From positions 2,805,001-2,869,000 of the forward strand of contig NC_066579.1 in NCBI RefSeq assembly GCF_024323335.1: a stretch of DNA of 64,000 bases. Direction: 5' to 3'. The DNA is from Lathyrus oleraceus. Its lineage: Eukaryota; Streptophyta; Magnoliopsida; Fabales; Fabaceae. Made by a program: the position numbers and the translations under genes. The number at the start of each line of letters is the position of its first letter. The first letter of the stretch is position 1. The notes beneath the pieces were generated by a model that worked only from the letters and a program-made list of their open reading frames with translations, was not told the DNA's origin and made no database searches. Positions 21,306-32,323 of this stretch are shown here, in pieces.

Positions 21306-24300
21306 ATCCATACCCACTCTGGATCCTGTTGATAATAGTTCTACTGCTGTTCATTATGACTTTGAAAATCCGATCTACCAAGCCGAGGATAGAAGTGAGG
21401 AAGATTGTGAAGTACCTGGAGAACTTGCCAGACTGTTACTGCAAGAAGAAAGGACTATACAGCCGCATGAAGAGTCAATCGAAATTGTAAACCTGGGTAC
21501 TGAAGTGGACAGGAGAGAAGTCAAAATAGGAGCAAGCTTGGAAAACAGTATTAAAGAAAGATTGATTCAGATGTTACATGACTATGTAGAGATTTTTGCT
21601 TGGTCTTATGAAGACATGCCAGGATTGGATACTGATATAGTAGTGCATCGTTTTCCAACGAAGGAAGAGTGTCGTCCTGTTAAGCAAAAGGTTCGTCGCA
21701 TGCGCCCTGAAATGTCTGAGAAAATCAAAGCCGAGGTTATGAAACAATTTGATGCAGGTTTTCTGGCTGTTACTTCTTATCCCCAATGGGTTGCTAATGT
21801 GGTACCGGTACCAAAGAAGGATGGTAAGGTACGGATGTGCGTCGATTACAGAGATCTGAATAAAGCGAGTCCCAAAGATGACTTTCCACTTCCGCACATT
21901 GATGTTCTGGTAGATAACACCGCTCAACACAAAGTATTCTCCTTCATGGATGGATTCTCGGGTTATAACCAGATTAAGATGGCACCTGAAGACATGGAGA
22001 AAACTACGTTTGTGACGCAATGGGGCACTTTCTGTTACAAAGTAATGCCATTCGGTTTAAAGAACGTTGGGGCAACGTACCAGCGTGCTATGGTGGTTTT
22101 GTTCCATGACATGATTCATCATGAAATAGAAGTATATGTGGATGACATGATAGCCCGATCTAATACTGAAGAAGAACATCTCGATCATTTGTACAAATTG
22201 TTTGAGAGGTTGAAGAAATACAAGCTGAGATTGAACCCGAACAAATGCACCTTTGGAGTAAGATCCGGTAAACTCTTGGGATTTATTGTCAGTGGTAAAG
22301 GAATTGAGGTTGACCCGGCTAAGGTGAGAGCTATCCAAGAAATGCCAGTTCCCCGTACAGATAAGGAAGTCAGAGGTTTCTTGGGACGTTTGAATTACAT
22401 TGCCCGGTTTATCTCCCATTTAACTGCTACCTGCAAACCCATCTTCAAACTACTAAGGAAGAATCAAGAGATGATATGGAATGACGAATGTCAAGAAGCT
22501 TTTGACAAAATCAAGAAGTATCTCCAGGAACCTCCGATCCTGATACCACCAGTTGAAGGAAGACCTCTAATCATGTATTTGACCGTGTTAGAAAATTCAA
22601 TGGGGTGTGTGTTGGGGCAACATGACGAGTCTGGTCGAAAAGAGCATGCCATATACTACCTTAGCAAAAAGTTTACCGACTGTGAAACAAGATACTCACT
22701 GCTCGAGAGAACTTGCTGTGCTTTGGCTTGGGCTGCTCGCCGACTAAGACAGTATATGTTGAATCATACCACTTTGTTGATTTCTAAGATGGATCCCATC
22801 AAATACATATTTGAGAAACCTGCCCTCTCCGGGAGAATAGCGAGATGGCAGATGATTTTAACAGAGTATGATATCCAGTATACTACCCAGAAAGCAATCA
22901 AAGGAAGCGTGCTAGCTGATCATTTGGCTCATCAAGCAGTGGATGATTACCAATCTATGAATTTTGAGTTCCCAGATGAGGATGTCATGCTTGTTACTGA
23001 TTATGAAGAACCGGGACCGGATGAAGGACCCGAACCGGGATCCCGATGGACTATGGTTTTCGATGGATCTTCTAATGCGTTGGGTAATGGCGTTGGTGTT
23101 GTAATTATTTCTCCCAAGGGTTGCCATACGCCTTTCACTGCTAGACTATGTTTCGACTGTACCAACAATATGGCTGAGTATGAAGCATGTATTTTGGGAC
23201 TCAGAGCTGCTATAGACCTGAGAATCAAGTTTTTAAGCGTATACGGAGACTCAGCCTTAGTAATCAGTCAGATCAAAGGAGAATGGGACACTAAACATCC
23301 GAATCTCATCCCTTATCGAGAGCGGGTGTTGACATTTATCCCATACTTTGAAGAGATTACATTCGAACATATTCCACGAGAGGAGAATCAGTTGGCAGAC
23401 GCCTTGGCCACCATGTCATCTATGTTCAAAGTCAGATGGGACAATGAAGCTCCCAGGATCACCATTGAACGACTAGATGAACCAGCATATTGTTATGAAC
23501 TTAACGCTGATGAAGTAGAAGAGAAACCGTGGTTCCACGAAGTAAAAAGGTATTTAGAAGCTCGGGAATACCCTGAAGGGGCGTCCATCAATGACAGAAA
23601 ATTCCTGAGGAGGTTCTCCGCTAAATTCTTTTTGAGTAATTGAGTATTATACAAACGTAATCATGACTCGACTTTTCTTCGCTGTGTGGATAAAAAGGAA
23701 GCAGAAAAGATTATGGAAGACATGCATGACGGTATTTTTGGGACTCACTCTAGTGGACATACAATGGCCAAGAAGATTCTAAGATCAGGGTATTATTGGT
23801 CTACCATGGAAGCTGATTGCCACCATCATGCCAGAACTTGTCACAAGTGCCAGATCTATGCGGATAAAATACATGTACCTCCTGCTCCATTGATCGTGTT
23901 GACAGCACCTTGGCCCTTTGCAATGTGGGGCATTGATATGATTGGAGAGATTAAACCTACTGCTTCTAACGGGCATCGTTTCATCCTTGTTGCTATTGAT
24001 TACTTTACAAAGTGGGTAGAGGCCGCCTCATTCGCTTCTGTCACCAAGAATGTGGTGGCACGATTCATCAAGAATAATCTCATTTGTCGATATGGCATCC
24101 CTGAAAGAATTATTACTGACAATGGTACTAATTTGAACAACAAGATGATTACTGAACTCTGCACGCAGTTCAAAATAAAACACCATAACTCTTCTCCGTA
24201 CCGGCCAAAGATGAACGGTGCCGTGGAGGCTGCTAATAAGAATATCAAGAAGATCATACAAAAGATGACGGTGACGTACAAAGACTGGCATGAGATGTTA

Positions 24301-24777
24301 CCGTTTGCTCTTCACGGTTATCGCACTTCAGTACGCACTTCGACAAGAGCAACTCCTTTCTCTTTAGTCTACGGAATGGAAGCCGTTTTACCAGTGGAAG
24401 TCCAGATTCCCTCTCTAAGAATCATAAAAGAGGCGGGCTTAGATGAAGATGAATGGATTCAGACTCGACTCGACCAGATAAACTTGATCGATGAGAAGAG
24501 ACTTGCGGCTGTGTGTCATGGACAGATATATCAGAAGCGCATGACCCGGGCATTTAACAAAAGAGTCAAGAGACAGGTATATCGAATTGGCGATTTGGTA
24601 ATAAAGCGTATCATTCTACCACAGGGTGATCCCAGAGGCAAATGGATTCCAACGTACGAAGGGCCGTTTGTAGTTAAGAAGGTATTCTCTGGTGGAGCCA
24701 TGATACTAGCTACAATGGACGGCGAAGACTTCCCGCATCCCGTGAACGCAGACATAGTCAAAAAATACTACGCATAA
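21306..24777 (+). pseudogene. Element B pol (RT, RNase H, second RNase H, integrase), one stop
   Basis: Read from the acceptor, pol is open to TGA 23641-23643, then in the same frame to TAA at 24777. Reverse transcriptase has VPVPKKDGKVRMCVDYRDLN and the active site YVDD (second D pair at 22141). RNase H follows (YYLSKKFTDCETRYSLLE). A second, archaeal-type RNase H domain (FDGSSNALGNG; NMAEYEACILGL; YGDSALV) is typical of Tat elements. Integrase has the zinc region with CHKCQIYADK, first D in WGIDMIG, and D (24118) with E (24226), exactly D-X35-E. The TGA sits between RNase H and integrase where C has five codons and B three, so a 6-bp deletion accompanies it. The pol product would make and integrate cDNA. 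Confidence 0.92.
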
Positions 24778-24784
24778 AAGAGAC

Positions 24785-24962
24785 CTGCTAGGTCGACGTA
24801 CCTAGGCAAAAGTAAGGGCATCCCGGCAAACCAAAAGGTTCGGGCAAAAATTAGGGATAAACATAAAAAAATGTGCACCCGGCAAGTCGAAAACCTGAAA
24901 AGGCGGCTTGGGCAAAAAGGGGTATCCTGGTGGATTGAAAACCTGAAAAGGCGGTCCAGGCA
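24785..24962 (+). ncRNA. Four-stem-loop cassette after pol, element B
   Basis: Four consecutive hairpins begin 8 bases after the pol stop. HP1: CTAGGT/ACCTAG (24788-24805). HP2: CCCG..AACC, loop AAAA, GGTTCGGG (24822-24844). HP3: AAGTCG/CGGCTT with an inner CCT-GAAA-AGG (24884-24909). HP4: TGGATTG/CGGTCCA with inner CCT-GAAA-AGG (24931-24958). Each is followed by GGCAAAA. Element C has the same four with compensatory changes (42645-42838). Predicted from sequence only; function unknown. Confidence 0.7.
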
Positions 24963-25433
24963 AAAATTAGGGATCAAAGCGTATGACTATGTCCCGTTCT
25001 CAGACAGCTTCATCCAAGTTCAAAGGACTGAACAAGCTAATCACTTCTATCCGACAGCAGGAGATGAGAGGCTTGAAGACATAATGGCAGTAGGGAATTA
25101 AAGTCAATAGGACGTTTTCGGCATAGCTTTCTCTTTGTTTTCTTGACAATTTCCTCTTACTAGGATTTCTGTCTCCTTGTACACAAATTGCCTGTTTATA
25201 GGCCCTCTTTCGAAATCAATATAATTTTAGTTTAAAAAAAAAATGCTTTTGTTTTACTTTCTCTGTTTTGTTTGCATAAGCGTCCATTGATTTAATTCGA
25301 ATTAATATATGCATTTGGATATGATCGATGTTTACCAAAAATGCGTGCATAAAATAGAAATAGCGATTACTACTAGACTTCAGGATCGAGGAGAAGGTCT
25401 AATCATGCTTTCCAATGAATCCGTTGCTAATCC
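24963..25433 (+). other. 3' untranslated region of element B, first part
   Basis: No coding frame of interest. It contains an A-run (about 25236) after CAATATAATTTTAG that could follow an internal polyadenylation signal. Confidence 0.45.
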
Positions 25434-25630
25434 TATCCCCCAGCAAAGCCAGTCATTCCCAGAAGAGAGTGGCATTACTAGACAAAGGGGTCATCTCTTC
25501 CACCCCCAGCCAGGCTTCTGTTGAACATTTCTACCATCAGACAGAAATCAAGCATCCCCGGCTAAGAAAGGGTCATCGATGCCAGTATCTCCCAACCAGA
25601 AGATTGAGATTTGTTTTCCCCAGTAGAGTC
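25434..25630 (+). repeat. Degenerate CCCCAGC repeats, primer-tRNA-like, element B
   Basis: Several copies of a C-rich motif: TCCCCCAGCAAAG (about 25436), TCCCAGAAGAGAG (about 25459), CACCCCCAGCC, TCCCCGGCTAAG. The best is TCCCCAGTAGAGTC (25617-25630), which could pair over 14 positions (one G-U) with the element's primer-binding site. The same motif forms a larger array in C. Confidence 0.55.
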
Positions 25631-25970
25631 CTCTGGAAGAACTTTTCAGATGCATAATTCATTCATTACATCATTTCACAGCATACGCATGCATACATCG
25701 TTCGCAGTTATTTTCGAAAGCATAAAACATCTCATGCATCATGACATGGCATGAAGCTAACTTTATTTTTCAGGTTAATTATTCCCCTGATACAGTCAAA
25801 ACAAAGGTCCATTCAGACGGACATCCTCATCAATTACGTTCAGGATTCAACTACATCTTTCAGATATACTCCATGTCAACATTCATTCTGACATCCTCCT
25901 AACGATGGCATCTATAAGCCCATCCCAGACATTTATTGCAAATACAACATATACAAATACTATCAGATAT
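25631..25970 (+). other. 3' region of element B, nothing recognised
   Basis: Non-coding DNA between the C-rich repeats and the hairpin array. CATTCTGACATCC-like phrases recur, suggesting decayed members of the neighbouring repeat. Confidence 0.4.
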
Positions 25971-26659
25971 AGCCTAGCGTACGGTTCATTCTGATTCAGC
26001 TCAACATATGGCTCTTTCAACTCAGATGCGATCTAACGTACGATCCATTCCAACCTTCAACAACTCCAATACGGTCTAGCATACGACCCATTTGGACCTT
26101 CAAGGCCTCAAATGCTACCTAGCGTACGGTACATTCTGAAGTGTAGTCTGGCGTATGACTACCCCCTTCATCATCAGGTACAGCCTAACGGACGGCTCAG
26201 TCTACAACTCAGATACGATCTAGCATACGATCCATTCTGATCCTTCACCCCCAGTAACGATACAGCCTAACGGACGGCTCGTTCCGCAACTCAGATACGA
26301 TCTAGCGTACGATCCATTCTGATCCTTTATCCCCAGCAGTGTATGACTCATTCGGATTCTTATCTCATTTTGATTCGGCACAACATATTACTCCTCCAAC
26401 AATACGGTCTAGCGTACGACCCATTCGGATCTTCATTCCTCAGATACTACCTAGCGTACGGTACATCCCGAGGTGTAGTCTAGCGTACGACTACTTTTCG
26501 TCAGATACAGCCTAACAGACGGCCCATTCTGCAACTCAGATACGATCTAGCGTATGATCCATTCTGATCTGTTATCCCCAGCGGCGTATGACCCATTCTA
26601 ACTCCCCAGTGAAGTCGACGGCCTAATGAATGACTCACTATACGGTCTAGCATATGACC
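25971..26659 (+). repeat. Array of about 15 small hairpins with a constant 8-nt loop, element B 3' region
   Basis: Each unit is a 4-6 bp stem around a loop close to TAGCGTAC. Stems seen: GATC/GATC (26030, 26217, 26299, 26544), GGTC/GACC (26073, 26406, 26644), TACC/GGTA (26116, 26448), GTAGTC/GACTAC (26143, 26475), AGCC/GGCT (26182, 26264) and AGCC/GGTT (25971). One unit (26509) has a mismatch. The stem types recur in the order AGCC, GATC, GGTC, TACC, GTAGTC, showing a higher-order repeat. Ogre 3' regions are known to hold variable tandem repeats; the hairpin logic is my reading. Confidence 0.8.
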
Positions 26660-26875
26660 CAGTGACACCCATGACTTCAGATATCTTCTAACGTACGACG
26701 TACTCTGAAGCTCTCATCATCAAACTTCCTAGATGGCATCTTTAAACCCATCTCCATCAAGACTAACTAATTGACAAGTGCAAATTTTTGGGGCATCCTA
26801 AGTGTTCAATAATCTTCCACCTCCAGACCACGAATGGTGTACATACCATTCTGACTCTCTCGGTTCAAGAATATT
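26660..26875 (+). other. End of element B 3' region
   Basis: No gene. Degenerate continuation of the array (CTTCTAACGTACGACG near 26693) followed by unique sequence up to the polypurine tract. Confidence 0.4.
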
Positions 26876-26888
26876 GAACAGGGGCAGC
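26876..26888 (+). other. Polypurine tract of element B
   Basis: GAACAGGGGCAGC directly before the 3' LTR (TGTCATACC). Priming site for plus-strand DNA. Element C has nearly the same tract (45881-45893). Confidence 0.8.
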
Positions 26889-27416
26889 TGTCATACCCCA
26901 AAATTTGCCCATTAATATTTCAAGACATTTTTCAGGGCACTCCGACTCATTTTTATGACACTGATCTTAAAGGAACAAAGGCCCAGCTCACGAGTGGCCC
27001 AATCCAGAAAATGGCCCAAACTGGCCTGCTCGCTAGGCGAGCAAATCCTTCGCCTAGCGAACGTTCGCTACACGCTCGCCTAGCGAAGCTGGCAGATAAC
27101 AGAAAATTCTGGGCTTCACTCTGAGCCCATTAGGTCATGAAAAAAGGCATTATAAATACCACAACTCCAGTCAGAAAAAGGGAGGACGAAAGAGGACGAA
27201 AGAGGACGAAAGAGGACGAAGGAGGACGAAAGAGGACGAAAGAGGACGAAAAAGGACGAAAGAGGACGAAGGAGGACGAAAGAGGACGAAGGAGGACGAA
27301 AAAGGACGAAAGGAGAACCCTAGCAACAAAACCCTAGTGCTCACAGACGGAAAACCCTGAAGGCTAACCCTGAGAATTCCGATTAACCCTAAAGGAAACC
27401 CTGAAGGAAAAGCCGG
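26889..27416 (+). repeat. 3' LTR of element B, first part
   Basis: Matches 13657-14194 of the 5' LTR, with the palindromes, the TATA box and a 13-unit decamer array (27183-27312). It is cut after GCCGG (27412-27416) by element C. Confidence 0.94.
27412..27416. other. Target-site duplication of element C, left copy
   Basis: GCCGG, repeated at 50784-50788. The uninterrupted sequence in B's 5' LTR (14190-14194) has it once. Confidence 0.95.
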
Positions 27417-28743
27417 TGTAACACCTCAAAATTTGCCCTCCTCTCTTGGGACTAGCATTAACATTGTACATATCATTTTAGGTCATTAGGCATTGCATAT
27501 CATGTGGTTACATTGTGCAAGCCATTATCTCCAGTCTTGTTCAGAAGATGAGGAAGTCAAAGTGCAAGCCTAGGGTTTATTGATTGATCATTGGCCATCT
27601 GAGGATTGGGCAGTGAATTAGGGTTTCATGATTCTCAATGGACATTGATCTTCATCTTGATTGCAATGATACATCATCATCATCATGGTTTATTATCATC
27701 ATGGTTGGATGTCTTCAGGAGATTGAAGAAGATTCCTTGAGATTAGGGTTTTTACCACTGGTCAACCCTAATCGGTTGCATTGGGCCAGTCAGGGCATGA
27801 TCAGGAGATTGGGGCTTAATTTGATCTATGCATTGCCAATTTCATCTGTCAGTTGAAAAAGTCAATTGTGGTCAACTGTACATGATTTGATGGATTTGGA
27901 GGTGGAAATGAGTTGGATACACTTCATTCATGTTGGAACAAGTGTTATTTGACATGTCAAAGCTTAAGAATGAAGAAAATCAAGTCAGGACAAAAACTGC
28001 CAAAAATAGAAAGTGACTTGTAATTGAAGTTTCCAAAAATGGAAAGTTTTTGACCTCAAGACCACGTATCCAAGGAAGCTTCAAATGAAAATTTGTTCAA
28101 CATGAAAGTTGTAGATCTTGTTCTCACCTTTCCAAAAAGTCCAAGAACTTGAAAATCCCATGTATGGTTGGAAAATTATGGCTCAGTGAATTTCAAAAAT
28201 GACCCATAATCAGGAGGCCATAACTTCCACATGGAGTGTCCAAATTGAGAGTTCTTTATATGCACAAACTCCATTTGACATGTACTTTCATGGTGCATAA
28301 TTGGATTTTTTCAAAAGTGGTCAATGCAAAAAGTCAAATTTCAACTGGACAGTTAAATGAACCAGGGGCAAAATTGTCCAACTTGTGAAATAATTGGAAT
28401 TTTTGAGTGGGGATTTTTGCAACACTTCACAAATGGTATTTGAAAGTTGTTGGAATCATCATAACATGTTAAAGCTTCATGGTTTGAAAAATAGCTTTTG
28501 GAATGAACTTGAACAATTGAATACATAGCCATTCACATGTGAATTTCCAAAATACTCATCCAATGAGAGTGAGACAAGTTGCAACAGCTCACACATGCCA
28601 TTTAGAGAGTGTGTGAGCTGTCCATGAGGTGGCAATGAGCTGGCTTAGGAAGTTACATTTTTGCCCTTACTTGAAAATTAGCCATTTCACTAATCAATTC
28701 AATTTGGCTAATGAGTGTGATTAAGCTTGGATTAAGCAGGAGT

Positions 28744-28752
28744 ATATAAAAA
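28744..28752 (+). promoter_or_regulatory. LTR C TATA box
   Basis: TATATAAAA in AGTATATAAAAATAATC, about 1.33 kb into the LTR. The 3' LTR has TATATAAAC at the same place. This gives a U3 of about 1.35 kb (inference). Confidence 0.6.
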
Positions 28753-29898
28753 TAATCATCCACTAATCATAACAGAAAAACACATTTCCCAAAATCAGAT
28801 CCAAAAACTCATCACATTCTCTCAAATCCTCAAGAACACCAAAACCAAAAATTGACAAGAACTTCCTCAATTCTTGCTCAAATTGCGAAATTCTTTTTGC
28901 ATTGATCTTCAATCATCCTCATCTCCATCTGTTTTTGAAGTTTGGATGGAAAGGAACTCTGAATCACGACTGTCCTAGGTGAAGCATCCATGGTGAATTG
29001 GAGGATTCGTGTGCTAGAAGCTACTATAATTGAATCTAACTCTTCTATTCACCTTCCTCATCATCATCCTTTTGAGGAGAAATCGCGCAAAGCTCATCAA
29101 GAACAGCGCTGCCATTGCCAGGTTTTCATTTCTTCGAATGTCACGGTTTGCTTAATTATTATGTGCGTTGTATAGTGCGTTGATAGTAGATTTCAGTGAT
29201 GCTTTTGGTTTTAGAAATGATGAAGCATAGGCAGAGAAATCTTGATTTGAAAGTATGATGTGAAACCCTAACTCCATCGATTTGGAAAATAGAGGAACAA
29301 TTAGGTTAAATCGAGTAGATATTTGGATTGCATGTTAAGAGACGGTTCTAACGAGTATACGCATGTTAATTTCGTTGAGTTTTGGTGTTCATCATATTTA
29401 TGCCGTTTCTGGAAAATCTGGGAAGAAGACGATGGTTTTCTGGAATAATTGTGTGTTTGATCTTCATTTTCATTTGAATTTTCGAATACAATGTTTACCG
29501 CCCCCGCCTTTAACTAATTACCATTGTGCCATTGGAACATTTAATTAATTATATTAATTCTAAAAAATTCTAAAAAATTCATAAACATGTTAAAAAATTC
29601 ATAAAAAATCATAGAAAAATCATAAAAATGTGTGGATTTTTTCTTTGACTTCCTTGTTGACTGTAGGATTTTTTTGACCTATTGGTTGAAGTTGTGCATG
29701 GTAATATTGTGTTTGACTTAGGTTTCTTTAACATGTGCTACATTTTGATACCTTGTGCCAAATCCAATGTGAAATTCTCATATTCTAAAATAAATGCTCG
29801 AAAATTTTTGTGATGATTGTGGACTGGTTGATGGTCATTTCCATGTAGATTTCATGAATTTTTGATACCTGGTCATTGAGTTATGAATTTTGGAACTT

Positions 29899-29923
29899 AG
29901 GTGTGACAACTTGTGTCACACCT
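29899..29923. repeat. Inverted repeat in LTR C
   Basis: AGGTGTGACA, 5-base loop, TGTCACACCT. Both arms are perfect over 10 bp and present in both LTRs (48378-48402). If transcription starts near 28775 it lies in the transcript leader. Confidence 0.8.
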
Positions 29924-31778
29924 CATTATGTCAACTTGCTGGATTTATTTGAGTGACCTATACTTGGTGAAATGATGTGAAATTTTGCATGGATGTTCAT
30001 TAACATGTTAAGATGCTATGTGAATTTTTGTGGAATTTTATGTGGCATTTTCAATTTGATTGCTATTTTTCATCTCTGTTGTTCAAATGTGCAAGCTTGT
30101 GTGACATGTGTTTGAAATATCCTTGTGAAATGCTCATATGGTGTTGAATGCTTATGAAATTTGGTATGATAGTTGTAGACACATGATGTGACATCCCTGT
30201 TTTGGTCTCACTCATTTCTTTACTGTTTTCATTGAGTTATGAATTTTTGAAGTGAATGCATATGTTGATGTTGTGATTTGGAGCATGTAATTGTGTCTGT
30301 TTTTGTTGATTTTCATTGACATGGTTCCCTTTGCCCAATTAAGCTGAAATTTGGTGTGCCATACCTGGATTAGGTCCTGTTTAGGTGTAAATTATTTGAG
30401 GATTTTTGGATTTGTTTTGGTATGGAATTGGATGCAATAGTTCTGTTTGGATGTTTTGTGTTCCATTTGGCATAAGTTGGATTGTTTTGTGCATGGAATG
30501 AATATAATGAATGATATGGACATGGGACTAATTGTGTTGGTTTTCTATTTGCATTAATTTGACTTTGGTTAGAGATACCTTGCTGTTTAGGAATTTTTCT
30601 TGCTTTTGGACCCTAGGCTTGGCCTAGTGGTCTAGTTGCTAATATTTGCTGGATTTTTCAGGATGAATAGCATAAGGCTCATGGAGAATGATCCAAGTTG
30701 ATTGAAATGATGTTGTTTGATGTTTGTACACTAACATAACATTGTTTTGTAGGTTGTGAAGCTTGGGCTTGAGCTCATAGCTTGCCTTTGTGTGCCTTGG
30801 CTTGCATAGTTTGACTGATTAACTTGTTGTTTTCTGATTGGTTGTCTGAGTTATTAACTTGTTAGCTTTTGTACAGGTACCTTTAGTCGCTCTAGTTCTT
30901 TTAAGAACTTGCTTGGTAGCCGCTGCTCGGTTGTGTAAACCGCTTGAGGTAGGTCCTCTTGACTTCATGTAGTCTGGGAGACCCGGCTGTTACCGGGCCG
31001 GGCAAATGTCTGAAGTCCTCCTTAAGAGGCAATGATTGTGGTTGTTTATTTTTCGTGCCAAGCAGGTGAAAGTCCTTTAAATAAGGCAATTGGTGGAAGG
31101 TAGGGGTATGCAGTCTACCCCCCACTATTCTGTGAGTCTTCTCCTTGCTCCCATTACATGGTTGTAGCATTGAGATTACAAGCCCAAGATCCGTGCAGTG
31201 CACATTGTGTCAGAGTCTCTGAGTATAGAAGGGTTCCCCCATTCTGGACCCATGCTCATTTGTCAGAAGCTCTCCCTGGTTAGGGATAAGAGCTGTGAGG
31301 TCTGATCCTCACTTCACCTTTCATCTGCTTCACCTTAGCCTCGTAATGGCAAGGTTAAGAGCAAACACAGCCCGTACAGATGACTTGCTGAGGCAGTCAA
31401 ACCTATTGTGTGAGCCCACTTGTTTGGTTATAGTGCGTGCTTTGTGGATATCTGTTTGAGATGCTTGTTCTCATTTGATGTATGCTTGAATTATTTTGTA
31501 TGCTTGTATGCTTGCTTCTTTCCTGGATAGGAGTAGTTTGCTTATGCTAGTAGGATAGAAAACTGAACTTAGGGTAACGATGCATGACAACACTAGGCTC
31601 GAGTCCAGCTCCCTAGTAGTGTGTCTTCCCCTGGTTTCTGGCTAGTAACTCAGTCCCTTTCAGGGGAACTACATCGCCCTGATCCTTGTTCCAGACGAGG
31701 TATGTAGGCAGGTGGTCGTGCGAGACCACTCCGGGCAACCTTTTTTCTTTTGCGTGTGTTTACTTGTTATCTGATTGT

Positions 31779-31919
31779 GTGTTTTGGTTCGGATGCCGAC
31801 GTAAGCCCAGTGATTGGCAGTCGGGCTCCACGTTTGCCGTTTTGTGCGTGTTTTGGTTCGGATGCTGACGTAATTCCATCGAGTGGTTGTCGGGCTCCAT
31901 GTTTGCCATATGTTTGTGC
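31779..31919. repeat. 69-bp diverged tandem duplication in LTR C
   Basis: Units start GTGTTTTGGTTCGGATGC at 31779 and 31848, both containing GTCGGGCTCCA and GTTTGCC. Frames over it on both strands are artefacts of the repeat. Confidence 0.8.
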
Positions 31920-32305
31920 GTTTTGTGTTGTTTGGCGTGCGTAAGCCGAACTACAGTGGCTCTGATTCTTGTTCCAGACAAGATATGTAGGCATAAGGTG
32001 CGATACCTTATCGAGCTCCCTTCTCTTAACCCCGCCTGCGTTCCCCGTGTGTGTGTGTGATGTTTAGAAACCTATTCTTTATTCTAGGACGTGGATCCCG
32101 TCGAGTACGACGGACGTGAGGGTGCTAATACCTTCCCCTTGCGTAACCGACTCCCTTACCCTGTCTCTTTGGTCGCGAGACCATTTCCTTTCCAGGTTTC
32201 TCTGAGCATTTCCTTTCCCTATCTTGGGATAAATAACGCGCAGTGGCGGCTCTGTGTGTGTTTTATTTTTAGCTCGCCGGTTGATTTTTCGCAGGATGCG
32301 ACAGC

Positions 32306-32323
32306 TGGCGACTCTGCTGGGGA
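32306..32323 (+). other. Primer-binding site of element C
   Basis: TGGCGACTCTGCTGGGGA, 2 bases after the LTR end; complementary to an arginine tRNA 3' end, identical to B. Confidence 0.92.

Larger units (their letters stand above)
27417..32303 (+). repeat. 5' LTR of element C
   Basis: 4887 bp, TGTAACACCTCAAAA to GGATGCGACA. It carries a TATA box, a perfect 10-bp-arm inverted repeat at 29899, a 69-bp duplication at 31779, and a repeated TTGTTCCAGAC block (about 31687 and 31969). A 61-codon frame at 28990-29175 recurs in the 3' LTR only because the LTRs are near-identical. Confidence 0.95.

Noticed and set aside
25971..26659. CRISPR array
   Set aside because: Units are variable stems around a constant loop within a plant retroelement, without regular spacers or cas genes.
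28990..29175. Identical 61-codon frame in both LTRs of element C (also 47467-47652)
   Set aside because: Identity is explained by LTR identity; no domain, and no independent conservation visible.
30901..31203. 100-codon minus-strand frame repeated at 49380-49682
   Set aside because: Antisense to the LTR and duplicated with it; no recognisable protein feature.
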